DNA from: Fragilaria crotonensis
Lineage: Eukaryota > Bacillariophyta > Fragilariophyceae > Fragilariales > Fragilariaceae
Assembly: GCA_022925895.1 (NCBI GenBank)
Contig: JAKSYS010000006.1
Location: 124,001 to 188,000, forward strand
Length of the DNA: 64,000 nucleotides
Reading direction: 5' to 3'
Positions 54,656 through 64,000 of the stretch are shown one piece after another. The position numbers and the translations under genes were made by a program. Each line of letters starts with the position of its first letter. Position 1 is the stretch's first letter. The notes below the pieces were generated by a model that was not told where the DNA came from, did not search any database, and worked only from the letters and a program-made list of their open reading frames with translations.

Positions 54656-57600
54656 CTACAGCTCATTGTGTCTCTTCATGGCATTGTACAACCGCCGCAG
54701 TCTCTTGCGATCCCAAGAGTTAAAAAAGGGCACATTGTCTCGAATTGTGAAGAGTGACTTGGTTCCGAAGCATTGCACACCCAGGCGCATGGCTTCCTTG
54801 GTCTCCTCCGAATAACCACTCCCTTGCATCTCCAACCCTCCCTGACCAGAAGATGTCAAACGTTTGTAAAAAGTCAGGAGACATAGACTTACGAAGAGGC
54901 CCTGCGACGCGAGCCACACGATGCACCGCCATGCGTCTTGGGGGGTTGAGGGGGGTAATTGCGGTGAAAAATGAAACTCCTCCTTGTGGACCTTGGTTTG
55001 GCTTCCAAAGTGACATGACGCCAAAAACCACACTGCTTCAGCAACAGCTTCGTCGTTGGGTCCGTAAAGGTATGCCATTAGGAATATCTTGTAGCATAGG
55101 ACTTCCAGCCTCTCGTTCTCATCCAAGCCGGGTATGCAAGGTCGGCACTCCGCAGCAACAGGTTCAGGTTTCTTGGAGATGGGCTGTGGCAAAAGGTCGT
55201 TGACAGCTGTACCGCGACTCTCGATACTTGGAATACTCTGAGACTGTTTCGAAGGCTGCTCGTTCAGTGTGATGATAATCCTATCCAACCAGGTGCGACT
55301 GACTTTAACAGTTGTGTCGGATTCTCTAGTGGTACTGACCTCTAGCTCCTCGCGTTGAAGATTTTGTTCCATCTGTTGTCCAATTGAAAAAACGAAAGCC
55401 GGATCACTCGAAGGTGTAGGAGGAAGCTTCAATAAATGGACTTTCCACCACGAAAGTCGTTCTCGTCCCCACCACTTTCGCGCCTCTTTCTCGGCGTGAT
55501 CGACAAAGAAACCCTTTCTTAAGAATTTGCATTCTTGGCATTTATGACACTTTTTCGAAGAACCCCCTAGGGGACCGAGCTCCCGCACCAGATTTCGCCA
55601 ATGGCTAATATCGGACGGGTCGTTCTCCAAATTCAACGCCAACTTGTCCGCAATGGCATTGCTATTAAGAGCATCTCTGAGTTTTAGTTCCCTCAATTGT
55701 GACGCTGTCAAAGGAGACACTTCCAGCATGTGCGTCGAGTGCAACACTCGAATATGCTGCCATACAAGCTCTGGGGATGTACTGCCCCTCCGTTTGCTAG
55801 GGCCAACAATGAGAGCAATCGTCTGACCCCATTCCAATATGGCAACGACCATTTCACTTGTTCGAGCCCCTTGTTGTAACTCGGCGAGCTGGAGGAAACT
55901 TCTCATTGCTTCGGCGGCATCAATTCTTGTTTCTTCGTACTTGGGCAACCGCTGCCTCACCTCGTGGGGCAAGTGTTCGGGTTGAGAATCCTGAGAAAAG
56001 TATGAGTCTACGTTTACAACTTTGCTCCTGAAGGAGGCATACCTAACGGCAGGACCTCCAATTTTTACACCTGAACAAAGGAGAAAACTGGACAGCCGCA
56101 ACGCTAGCAACCATGCATGGTAATCGATTTCCTCGGTTATCGAGGCACAACGGGTTTCGATGACCTTTGCTGCTTCGTTAAACACGTGTTCCAAGAGAGC
56201 TGCCAAAATCGTGCGAGATTTCGTTGCATTGCTAGGGTCATCCGTCAACATTCCGTTGCCTTCCATGAATTCCAGAGTTAGCCTCACGGTGTGAAACGGA
56301 GTCTTGTGGTCACCACGAGCAAAAATGTTGGCGGCCTCAGGGGGAAGCTCTCGAGCAATGATGCACATGGCGTAGATGAGGTGTACGCGAGGGAATGACT
56401 TTATTCCCGGACGTGTCTGAATCTCTTCCAGTACAAGAGACAGTTCGTCGGCGACAGTATTGACACGACGAAGAGAGCCAGCTTCAGAAGGGTCTTCATC
56501 GCCTTCAAATCCAGACGCAATCCTGTGATTGACTGCAAAGCGACAGTATTGCATCCATGCATGGTACTCCGCTACAGCGGGTACGTCTATGTCGACACCC
56601 TTGTTGTATTTGTTGATGAGGATTGTCGTGCAAACTTTGTTTCTTTTTAGGAGATGTTCCAGAAACGACACCATCGTCGCATGAGCTTCCACAAGAGTTT
56701 CTTTGTCAGCATTTGCAACTCTAGATAAAAGCGTCGCGAGGATTAGCTCAGCAGTTGCAGGCTTGACTCGTGCTAGACGCACCGCGTGAGCGTATGGATC
56801 TTCAGCACCAAACTGAACACTACAGATATCCGGAGGCTGTATTGGTTTTGGTGGCACAGCACCACTCAGAAATCGGAAGGACTCATCCTTGTGTGGATCA
56901 ATACATGCATCGTCCCTTGAAACGTTGCTTTCAATGACCTCGGGATCCAAGCCTGAGTCTTCCGACCCGTCCGAACTATCTACTGAATCCTCCTCTTCTG
57001 CTTCCATTTCTTGCAAACTTGAAGCATCCTTGTCGGACCCGCTGAGTCGGGCGATCACCTTATTCCGACGTGACTTCTCGGTATCAAACATAACTCCTCG
57101 ATGGGTGGAGCGACGCTTTCTCGTGTTGATTGTCAAGAGCTGTTCCGCAGCAGCGTTTCGATCCTGCCAGAGTCGTCGCTGAAAGACTTGGAAATTCCAT
57201 CCATGATGAGATGCTTCTCTCATAACAGCTTCGGGTCGTAAGTTGGGATTAACTTTGTACAGAGTTGCTAAGAATTTGTTTTGCTCTTCTTCGCTTGCAC
57301 ATGCCCCAGAAACCAAAGAACGTGCAATCACCTTCGAGACTGCTCCTTGATGAAAATGCACACCGGAGACAGGACAATTCAAGAGGTGCTGACGCTGAAC
57401 CATGTGCTTGACCTCGGCGATCGTGCTTTTCTGTGTCTTGCTGAAAGGAAAGAAATGATTTAACTTTGGTTCTGGTGGCAAATTCTGCTTTCGGATTCGC
57501 AGTTGGCTCGGATTAGGAATCTCAGGTATTGGTAGCGGGGCACGAAAACCTTGTTCCCAGTAGGTTTCGATGGGCTGTTCTGACAAAACCACTGCTTCAG

Positions 57601-58066
57601 TTCGCTTTCTCTTCCAATGCTTTCGTACCAACTGCTCAAAGACGCCTCCCTCGTCCACTTCCTTTCGAATGTCCACCTTTCGTTGTTTCCATCGATACTG
57701 AATCATGGCCAACTGCTGATGATGCTTCATCGCACGTTGACGGTCATCGGCCTGCGACTGAGATTCAAGATATAGTTCCGGTCCTCTTCTTCCTTTGGCG
57801 CGACTTCGACGCATCTGTCTTTTGGCCTGACCAGTGCCTGCGGTGATTGGTGTTGTTGATGTTGCTGATGTTTTTGCCGTCGTTGTCGCCGTTTGCGTCG
57901 GTCCAAGGCCATAGAATTCATCCACGGATTGCTGCTGTTTCGCCTTGTTGTTCGCAGTGGCGACAGCCGGAATGGAATCAACTCCATTGTTGTACAGTGA
58001 TGATTGAGAGTATATGAGCTGACTGAGTAACGGAGGCTCGTCATTGTCGCCGCCGTCGCCATTCAT
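54656..58066 (-). CDS. Large protein of unknown function
   Basis: 1136 residues from the ATG at 58066 (MNGDGGDNDEPPLLSQ); upstream only a TTG. No frame break in 3.4 kb, so clearly real. The N-terminal 115 residues are low-complexity, then a basic helical region (MIQYRWKQRKVDIRKEV...KHWKRKRTE), a Ser/Asp/Glu-rich acidic linker near 360-400, and a long helical body with Leu-rich segments (AELILATLLSRVANADKETL, DYHAWLLALRLSSFLLCSG) that could be a TPR- or HEAT-like solenoid. A CHKCQECKFL motif and KWWGRERLSWWKVHLL follow near 880-920. I could not place it in a family; a scaffold in a nuclear complex is only a guess from the basic N-terminus. Divergent from the deubiquitinase gene. Confidence 0.7.
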   Translation of the reverse strand: MNGDGGDNDEPPLLSQLIYSQSSLYNNGVDSIPAVATANNKAKQQQSVDEFYGLGPTQTATTTAKTSATSTTPITAGTGQAKRQMRRSRAKGRRGPELYLESQSQADDRQRAMKHHQQLAMIQYRWKQRKVDIRKEVDEGGVFEQLVRKHWKRKRTEAVVLSEQPIETYWEQGFRAPLPIPEIPNPSQLRIRKQNLPPEPKLNHFFPFSKTQKSTIAEVKHMVQRQHLLNCPVSGVHFHQGAVSKVIARSLVSGACASEEEQNKFLATLYKVNPNLRPEAVMREASHHGWNFQVFQRRLWQDRNAAAEQLLTINTRKRRSTHRGVMFDTEKSRRNKVIARLSGSDKDASSLQEMEAEEEDSVDSSDGSEDSGLDPEVIESNVSRDDACIDPHKDESFRFLSGAVPPKPIQPPDICSVQFGAEDPYAHAVRLARVKPATAELILATLLSRVANADKETLVEAHATMVSFLEHLLKRNKVCTTILINKYNKGVDIDVPAVAEYHAWMQYCRFAVNHRIASGFEGDEDPSEAGSLRRVNTVADELSLVLEEIQTRPGIKSFPRVHLIYAMCIIARELPPEAANIFARGDHKTPFHTVRLTLEFMEGNGMLTDDPSNATKSRTILAALLEHVFNEAAKVIETRCASITEEIDYHAWLLALRLSSFLLCSGVKIGGPAVRYASFRSKVVNVDSYFSQDSQPEHLPHEVRQRLPKYEETRIDAAEAMRSFLQLAELQQGARTSEMVVAILEWGQTIALIVGPSKRRGSTSPELVWQHIRVLHSTHMLEVSPLTASQLRELKLRDALNSNAIADKLALNLENDPSDISHWRNLVRELGPLGGSSKKCHKCQECKFLRKGFFVDHAEKEARKWWGRERLSWWKVHLLKLPPTPSSDPAFVFSIGQQMEQNLQREELEVSTTRESDTTVKVSRTWLDRIIITLNEQPSKQSQSIPSIESRGTAVNDLLPQPISKKPEPVAAECRPCIPGLDENERLEVLCYKIFLMAYLYGPNDEAVAEAVWFLASCHFGSQTKVHKEEFHFSPQLPPSTPQDAWRCIVWLASQGLFVSLCLLTFYKRLTSSGQGGLEMQGSGYSEETKEAMRLGVQCFGTKSLFTIRDNVPFFNSWDRKRLRRLYNAMKRHNEL

Positions 58067-58617
58067 TGCTTGGATCAAGTATTGTCAAGATCATATCTCA
58101 AGATGAAGGCTGCATGTTGGCGTGATTATGTCAACAACGTGAATTCGCAATCTCCACGCGGAGGTCAATCACGGACGTGACGGGCAATGGACATGAATTT
58201 CCATCTCGACTGCACCTGTAAAAAACATGGTTATCTTCCGAGTACAAGTCGGGCGACGTACGTACGTGGTAGGACATGTTGCGCGTCAGATTGTCCATAT
58301 AGAGTCATAAAGATGACTTGTTCAAGAATACTACGAGTATGAATATATGTCATAGTTTGCACTCCAGTGCACGTACAGTACCTATTCCGAGTAGTTGTAC
58401 TCAGTACCCGTACCGGTACCCACACAACCATGTACACAGTGCTTAATGCAACTAAAGTACTACTACTACGGTAGTGTGCAGTAGTGTAGTGTAGTGTAGT
58501 ATGTGTACATGTATCTCATGTATGACCTCTACATAATTGTACTGTACCTGTTACACTCTGTTCATCCCTATCGTCGTCTGTCGCATCATCATTTATAGAT
58601 TTATACCACCCGCGACC
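58067..58617. promoter_or_regulatory. Divergent promoter region between the large unknown gene and the deubiquitinase gene
   Basis: 550 bp between two ATGs facing away from each other. 58340-58510 is GTAC/TACT-rich (ACCCGTACCGGTACCC, GTAGTGTAGTGTAGTGTAGTA). No TATA box or known motif assigned. Confidence 0.45.
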
Positions 58618-61581
58618 ATGGCGACTTCGGCTGCACCGGCGCCACCAACAAGTCTCGCAGCAACGCCGACGGAACCAGCTTCCCCTTCGATACAGGACAG
58701 TCATGACCAAGAGCTGAGAACGACGAGAGAAGTCTCCGACACGGACGAGGAAGTGAAAGTCTCAACACCGCCTCAAGCTGGCTTAAATGACAGAGCACTG
58801 CATTACAAAGCTGAAGGCAATCGTTACTACGGAAACAAAGAATACGCAAAGGCAGCTACTGCATATAAATTGGGTTTGGCACTCGACAATTCTGACACCC
58901 ATGATTTGGAAGTTGCCTTACGATCTAATTTGGCCATGGTCTTGTTGAAAATGGAAAAGTTCGACGCCGTCGAGGACGAATGTACTATTGCTCTGGCGTT
59001 GGACTCGACACAAACAAAACTGTGGTATCGTCGTGCTCTGGCACGCGAAAAGATGTACCAGTGGGCTGCGGCATCGGCCGACTTGCAAAAATGTTTGGAA
59101 TTACTAAACGATGGGGGCGACGTGAGTGTGCAAAAGGTGGCAACTGCGGCTCTGCAGCGCATTTCGCAGAATCTGCTACTAACAGCGGCGGACTTGAATC
59201 AAGATTATGCATCTCAGCGAAACTCGGTATTGACGTTGCTGGAAGCACGACAGAGAGCTCTCCAACCGGCAGTTACCAAGGAGGGAGAAGCGTTCTTTTT
59301 GTTAGATTATGGATGGTGGAGACTCTGGTGTTCAAAGTCGAATTTTTTCCCAAAGCCTAATGGATCCAAAGGTGCCTTCCTGCAAGTATTGGCATTACTG
59401 CCACCTGGCGCTGTGTGTCCACATATTTCCGACGATGATTGTGGGGATGAGCTTGGCCCCATTGATAACTCGGGTCTCCTCCTGAATCACGAGGACTCGT
59501 TCATTCGACAATGGTTCGCCGGGGAAAAGATTATTCCCAACTTAGTACGAGGACATCATTACGAACTGATTCCTCGTGAAGTCTATCAAGCTTTTGTGGC
59601 ATGGTACGGTGAATCGACACATCCTAGTTGTCGACGTTCTAATGCTGAGGGGATTGTCACGCTATATGGAACGGATTGCTTGGAAATAGAGTTTTTCAAC
59701 ACGTGCAAGGCATGCCGAGCGCCCCATGCAAAATCCCGCTGCTTTCGATGTTTGGATGCATATTACTGTGGGCGTGCGTGTCAAGAATCGCACTGGCCGT
59801 ACCACAAGACGCAGTGTGGAATTCCTCAGGAGGATCGCAACGGAGAAGTTGGTTTCCATAATCTGGGCAATACGTGCTTTATGAATTCAGCACTCCAGTG
59901 CTTGAGTCATGCGACGCCTCTCACACGCCACTTTTTGTCGAATGGATTTTTGCAAGATCTCAATGTACACAATCCTCTGGGAACTGGTGGCAAGCTTGCG
60001 CGTGCCTATGGTCAAGTCATGCGGGAGGTGTGGATGGTCGGGCCTTCTGCCGTGTCTCCGACAACCTTGAAACGAGCAATCTCTATTTTCGCACCTCGTT
60101 TCGCGGGATGTTCGCAACACGATGCGCAAGAGTTCCTCGCGTACCTTCTGGATGGGCTTCACGAAGATTTAAATCGGATTCGGGAAGCACCCTATGTAGA
60201 ACTGCCGGATGTTAATGAGAACAGCGCCATGGCAATCGCTGGGGCTGATGCATGGCATGCCCATCAACGACGCAATGACTCGTTGGTTATGAGCACCTTT
60301 TATGGGCAATTCAAATCAACATGCGTCTGCCCTCAATGCAAATGTGTGTCAGTGAGCTTTGATGCTTTCAATCACTTGTCGTTGGAAATTCCGCAGACGC
60401 AATCGAATCGTTTCATTCCCATTCTGTTGTTTAACAATTGTGGCACTCCACCAGCAAGATGGATGGTGGAAGTGCGACGAGGCAGTTTTGTGGCCGATTT
60501 GCGCCAAGCATTGTCGGATTTGTGTGGGATCCCATCACAACGAATAGCACTTTGTGACATATACGAGTACGCCATGTATGAAATACTACAGGACAACAAG
60601 AAAGTTGATGCCATTCGCACCACCGACTTGCTCGCTGCCTTTGATGTCGATCCATACACCAATACCACAGTCCATGTCATTTGCACGCATTGCTCTCTGA
60701 CTGAAGAAGGGGAACGCCAACCGTTTGGATTTCCATTCCTCACTTCTTTCAGTGCCGAGTTTACTTGTCGACAAGTGTACGATCATTTGTGGGAGCGAAT
60801 AAAGTATGTCCCGGGCATTCAAGAAGAGTGGGTACAGCTGTGCGTGACGGACAACAATTCGAAGCCTCGTGCCGTCTTCCCTCAAGAATCGGCATTTATT
60901 CCCAAGGATTCAGACAGCAAGATCGTTGAATTCTTAGGTCAGGGTTGCACTGAGCGGTTTCTATTTGTATCGTTCGAATGGAGGGGCATTGAATATTTCG
61001 ACAAGACAATGTTTGTGCAGGTAGTGAATCATGCAAGCTATATCGAGGGTTTGAAACGAGAACGTACTATGGGAGCCGGCCGGACCGTGACGCTCGATCA
61101 GTGCTTGCAAACCTTCACCCGCCCCGAGCGGTTGGACGAAAACAACAAGTGGTATTGCAGAAGGTGCCAGGAACATGTGTGCGCTATGAAGACCATGGAG
61201 CTGTGGCGCCTCCCCAACGTATTGGTGGTGCATTTAAAGCGCTTCGAGTTCAAGAATGCGCTACGTCGCGACAAACTTGATACATTTGTTGACTTCGAAA
61301 TGGAAGGCTTGGACATGTCCAAGTACGTCAGTCACGCCAAGAAGACCGACTTCGTGCAAGACGAAATCCCGGCAATCTATGATCTTTTTGCGGTTACGAA
61401 TCATTACGGGCGGCTTGGCTTCGGACACTACACTGCCTTCGCTCGGTATTGGGATGAGAAGGAAGACATGTCGAAGGACTGGAGTCTCTTTGACGACTCC
61501 TCGGTACGACCGGTTTCGCCCGACAGTGTCTTGACGCCCGCTGCGTATGTTCTTTTTTATCGGCGAAGGAAATTCAACTAA
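58618..61581 (+). CDS. Ubiquitin-specific protease with TPR, DUSP and MYND domains
   Basis: 987 residues from ATG 58618 (context GCGACCATGGCG); the frame extends to 58537 only via a TTG. Order: TPR repeats at about 60-165 (YKAEGNRYYGNKEYAKAATAY...), a DUSP-like domain at about 220-335 (LLDYGWWRLW...GPIDNSGLL...YELIPREVYQAFVAWYG), a MYND zinc finger at about 362-401 (CKACRAPHAKSRCFRC...CGRACQESHWPYHKTQC), and a USP catalytic domain from 410 to the end. Catalytic residues: Cys420 in GNTCFMNSALQCLS and His937 in GFGHYTAF, with DDSSV for the Asp/Asn. CVCPQCKC and CRRCQEH form the USP zinc site. It removes ubiquitin from proteins; the TPR/DUSP/MYND parts suggest partner or Hsp90-type docking (inferred). 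MYND-USP fusions are known in plants; with TPR and DUSP it is unusual. Confidence 0.92.
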   Translation: MATSAAPAPPTSLAATPTEPASPSIQDSHDQELRTTREVSDTDEEVKVSTPPQAGLNDRALHYKAEGNRYYGNKEYAKAATAYKLGLALDNSDTHDLEVALRSNLAMVLLKMEKFDAVEDECTIALALDSTQTKLWYRRALAREKMYQWAAASADLQKCLELLNDGGDVSVQKVATAALQRISQNLLLTAADLNQDYASQRNSVLTLLEARQRALQPAVTKEGEAFFLLDYGWWRLWCSKSNFFPKPNGSKGAFLQVLALLPPGAVCPHISDDDCGDELGPIDNSGLLLNHEDSFIRQWFAGEKIIPNLVRGHHYELIPREVYQAFVAWYGESTHPSCRRSNAEGIVTLYGTDCLEIEFFNTCKACRAPHAKSRCFRCLDAYYCGRACQESHWPYHKTQCGIPQEDRNGEVGFHNLGNTCFMNSALQCLSHATPLTRHFLSNGFLQDLNVHNPLGTGGKLARAYGQVMREVWMVGPSAVSPTTLKRAISIFAPRFAGCSQHDAQEFLAYLLDGLHEDLNRIREAPYVELPDVNENSAMAIAGADAWHAHQRRNDSLVMSTFYGQFKSTCVCPQCKCVSVSFDAFNHLSLEIPQTQSNRFIPILLFNNCGTPPARWMVEVRRGSFVADLRQALSDLCGIPSQRIALCDIYEYAMYEILQDNKKVDAIRTTDLLAAFDVDPYTNTTVHVICTHCSLTEEGERQPFGFPFLTSFSAEFTCRQVYDHLWERIKYVPGIQEEWVQLCVTDNNSKPRAVFPQESAFIPKDSDSKIVEFLGQGCTERFLFVSFEWRGIEYFDKTMFVQVVNHASYIEGLKRERTMGAGRTVTLDQCLQTFTRPERLDENNKWYCRRCQEHVCAMKTMELWRLPNVLVVHLKRFEFKNALRRDKLDTFVDFEMEGLDMSKYVSHAKKTDFVQDEIPAIYDLFAVTNHYGRLGFGHYTAFARYWDEKEDMSKDWSLFDDSSVRPVSPDSVLTPAAYVLFYRRRKFN

Positions 61582-61880
61582 GGGCAATAACTCCTCGGAA
61601 GGGCTGCACAAGCTGTTTAAGTCGAGGTCTGGCAAAATGCCAAGCAGGAACCCATGCTGCAAAGGTATTAGACGTGTGAAAGATAATTGTTTCACTTCTA
61701 CTAGAAAATTGTGTATGGCTTGCTTGATGTCAAGTCAAGCAAAATGTATTGACCGAAGGCATAAAATCTCAAACTTGAATAAATCACCTGGTATTTGGTT
61801 CTCGAACGGCCAACGCATCTGCTCAAAGGGTTTCGAATACTTCTCATGGTATTGGGCGCTTGGACGGCCAACGGGTCTGC
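61582..61880. other. Intergenic region between convergent genes
   Basis: 3' flanks. The words GCTCAAAG-GTTTCGAATACTTCTCATGGTATTGGGCGCTTGGACGGCCAACGGGTCTGCTCAAAGG near 61815-61890 contain a repeated ACGGCCAACG-RTCTGCTCAAAGG motif (two copies, about 60 bp apart). Confidence 0.5.
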
Positions 61881-62744
61881 TCAAAGGCCTGGCAGCAAGC
61901 TCGTCGTTACTAAGCAATTGTCTCCGTCGTCGGAGAAATAGTCGTCATCCAGCGGCATAAACGTTCTCTCCTGCTTTTTTCTCCTTCCGAACCCCAGGAA
62001 GTTCTTTCGCTCCGCATTCTGTTCACTGCTGTCGGCGCTAGCGTCTTCTGAATTGTTCTGCGTCTGCTCTTTTGTTGATTCCTGGGAATTGCGCCTTAGT
62101 GGCCAAATGTTCTTTCGTTGATCGGTGGAGCCTTGGTCCCGAAATCCTTCACTGTCGTCTGCCGTATCGGCAGATCGAGTTTCTTTCCGTTCTTTCATTG
62201 ATTCCATCCTCAGTTGCCGCTTCTCTTGTCGAGCATTCCTTCCACTTGCATGCTCCAACGACCCTTTTTCCAGAAAGCCTTCACTCTCGATGACTGTTCC
62301 AAACTCCGAAAAGTTGGAACCATTGGCAGTAGATTTACTTTTCTGATGTAACATGATCATTTTCTGTTGAAGAGAACGCAAAGCTTCCCGAAATGACGTG
62401 ATTGCGCGGTCAAGCTCTGACAAATAATCGTCATCGATAATGTTCCTGGGGTATTCCTGAATAAACAGCACTTCATCATTACCGCCCCATTCCAGTTTTC
62501 CAACGCCTCCATTTTTCCTCTTTGACCAGGCCTTGAGGAAGGCCCGAATTTCAACATCCGGGACACCATCTGGAAACGTAAAGACAGTAGAGCAAAGCTT
62601 CAGACCCTTTCTCTTGTGGTAATCAACATAGACAAAAAAGTTTCCAAGCGAGAGGGTAAACGACCGAGGAGGGTCGAAGGTCAGGGATAGTGGTTCTGGC
62701 AACTTCCAGAGCTGTTTCTGAAGCTGTTGTTGGTGTTCATTCAT
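61881..62744 (-). CDS. Unknown 287-residue protein
   Basis: ATG at 62744. The N-terminal 140 residues look folded: a run of strands (LSLTFDPPRSFTLSLGNFFVYVDYHKRKGLKLCSTVFTFP), then a helix and GKLEWGGNDEVLFIQEYP, then an amphipathic helix ending near LQQKMIML. That pattern is loosely like the small alpha/beta chaperone folds, but I would not name it. The C-terminal half is charged and disordered with a repeated module EGF-(E/D)-KGS (ESEGFLEKGSLE, DSEGFRDQGSTD, about 45 residues apart). It ends in an acidic MPLDDDYFSDDGD. No known family recognised; probably real. Confidence 0.5.
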   Translation of the reverse strand: MNEHQQQLQKQLWKLPEPLSLTFDPPRSFTLSLGNFFVYVDYHKRKGLKLCSTVFTFPDGVPDVEIRAFLKAWSKRKNGGVGKLEWGGNDEVLFIQEYPRNIIDDDYLSELDRAITSFREALRSLQQKMIMLHQKSKSTANGSNFSEFGTVIESEGFLEKGSLEHASGRNARQEKRQLRMESMKERKETRSADTADDSEGFRDQGSTDQRKNIWPLRRNSQESTKEQTQNNSEDASADSSEQNAERKNFLGFGRRKKQERTFMPLDDDYFSDDGDNCLVTTSLLPGL

Positions 62745-63625
62745 TGTTGATTTTGTCGTTTGTATGGATCGTCAAAGCTCTTGTCAGACGCTCAAAGGAG
62801 CCATCAATTGTGCAATCTTTTTTCCCTTTGGGCAGTTTGGGAGTTTAGGTTGTCGAACCGTTCGTGCTTGCCCAAGATGTAATCCGCACACGGGAGTATG
62901 AAAGAACTTGCGCCGAGCGATGCATTTCTGTTTGGTAGCAGTCCACACATGCCGTGAGAGTCGTACATACAGAAAAAACGAGCACAACGCTGATACAGTA
63001 CCATAGGGTATAGGGTACTTGGCGCTATGTATCATACGGATAGCTACCGGTAGCGGACACGAGTTCCGCATACTTCATGTGGTCATCATAAATTTGTGAC
63101 TATAGTATGTGCGATTCAGAACCATCCACTGGCCTTGACACCTTTCGTTTCAGGCTTATGCAGAAGCAACAGATGGTTCCAACATTTAATCTTTAAGAAA
63201 ATCGAAAAGTGTCTGTTTCTGACAGACGCAATACAATGTTCACACAAAAAAGTATTTAAGTGTCGTAGGGTGAGTGACATTAGGTGCGATTTGAAACATT
63301 TATGGCCATCTGCGGGACTTGCACATAATTCTCCGATACTCCGATTGCACGAGTACAACGCAACCTACAATCATACTACAGTTTCTCACATAGGACATCA
63401 TACTGGACTACTACCTTTCTACGTAATACCGGAACAATGATGTGTAAGACTTTTTCATAGCGTCGACGAAGACGCGACACGCGGAGCCACCAAAACGTGA
63501 CGATCAAGCTTGCAGAAGAATGCGACACAGGAACTCCCGTACCCGAACCTAAGAAAATCGAACTTTTCAATTTTTCCTGTCAAGCACGACAACATTCATC
63601 AGACAAACTACACCGACTACAGTAA
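62745..63625. other. Intergenic, no supported gene
   Basis: Frames on both strands overlap and carry no motif. 62990-63060 is GTAC/TACC-rich (GTACCATAGGGTATAGGGTACTT, TAGCTACCGGTAGCGG). Confidence 0.45.
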
Positions 63626-63815
63626 TTAGTCTGGTCCAGACTATTTTCGAACATGGCTTTTTTCGACCACCCACATATATTACTGTGGACCAGACTATTT
63701 TGGAATCCAGACTATTAGGGTGCTTCGGAATTAAAAGTGGACCAGACTAATAATAAATATTCCAAAATAGTATGGATTTATTCTGAAGCTTCGGAATCAA
63801 CCTGGACCAGAGTAA
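63626..63815. repeat. Fold-back/MITE-like repeat with GGACCAGACTA motif
   Basis: GGTCCAGACTATTTTCGAA, GGACCAGACTATTTTGGAAT, GGACCAGACTAATAATAAAT and TGGACCAGAGTAATTC occur within 190 bp, and ACTATTTTGGAAT (63697) is inverted as ATTCCAAAATAGT (63757). Also GCTTCGGAATTAA and GCTTCGGAATCAA. A nested or solo non-autonomous element is likely. Confidence 0.7.
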
Positions 63816-63879
63816 TTCACCAACTCCACAGGAAAGATGAATTCCTATTAACAAGCACACCAGACGACAAGTACAAGTT

Positions 63880-64000
63880 ACAAGTTACAAGTACTCCGAG
63901 TACTTTGTAGACCAGACTACAAGTAGACGTATACAAGTTACAAGTACTCCGAGTACTGGATCACTTCGTACTCAGGACTCTGGACTACGAACTCGTACTC
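63880..64000. repeat. GTAC palindromic tract at the window edge
   Basis: The palindrome AGTACTCCGAGTACT occurs at about 63890 and 63942, with CAAGTTACAAGTTACAAGTA repeats between. Truncated by the end of the window. Confidence 0.8.

Overview
The window looks like nuclear DNA from a diatom, probably a raphid pennate. The reasons are several nucleus-encoded proteins with signal-peptide-plus-plastid presequences (carotene-desaturase-like flavoprotein, CcdA, release factor 2), short GT-AG introns, Copia and piggyBac elements in intergenic space, and very widespread short GTAC-rich palindromes. The species cannot be read from the sequence. No function was tested; all calls come from reading motifs, frames and repeats by eye.

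Region 1 (1-13109) is a locally duplicated host block. A three-exon membrane J-domain gene (1350-2696) is followed by a relic of a mitochondrial-carrier-like gene. Further right lies a decayed copy of the J gene (7311-8150) followed by the intact carrier-like gene (8216-9409). The two blocks have therefore lost opposite genes. A third J-gene fragment (4830-5195) sits in front of a carotene-desaturase-like flavoprotein gene (5490-7265), which has its own decayed copy at 11885-12372.

Region 2 (13110-22986) is a 9.6 kb DNA transposon with 24 bp terminal inverted repeats (13287-13310 and 22840-22863). It sits inside a very long pure TCA/CAT microsatellite. It encodes a Plavaka-like (KDZ-related) transposase with an N-terminal zinc finger, a convergent gene with 2-oxoglutarate/Fe(II) dioxygenase-like (TET/JBP-like) HxD...H residues, a third spliced gene of unknown role, and a 700 bp array of degenerate direct repeats upstream of the dioxygenase-like gene. 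This cargo-bearing element is the best candidate for an undescribed system here.

Region 3 (22987-29182) holds weak ORFs, decayed sequence and one credible unknown gene (27155-28345).

Region 4 (29183-40075) is a nested pair. A very young Copia retrotransposon lies on the minus strand, with LTRs that differ by one base as read, ends AGTC...GACT and a CGTCG target duplication. Its left LTR carries a complete 2.8 kb piggyBac-family element flanked by CTAG instead of TTAA. The right LTR supplies the empty site, so both boundaries can be read exactly.

Region 5 (40076-64000) is mostly ordinary host genes: plastid CcdA; zuotin, tail to tail with plastid release factor 2; a ferroportin-like transporter; a disordered acidic protein; a 1136-residue unknown protein divergent from a TPR-DUSP-MYND-USP deubiquitinase; and a small unknown protein. 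Intergenic stretches carry fold-back elements and palindromic minisatellites. Many reading-frame breaks, in the transposons and in the ferroportin-like gene, fall in homopolymers and may be assembly errors rather than mutations.
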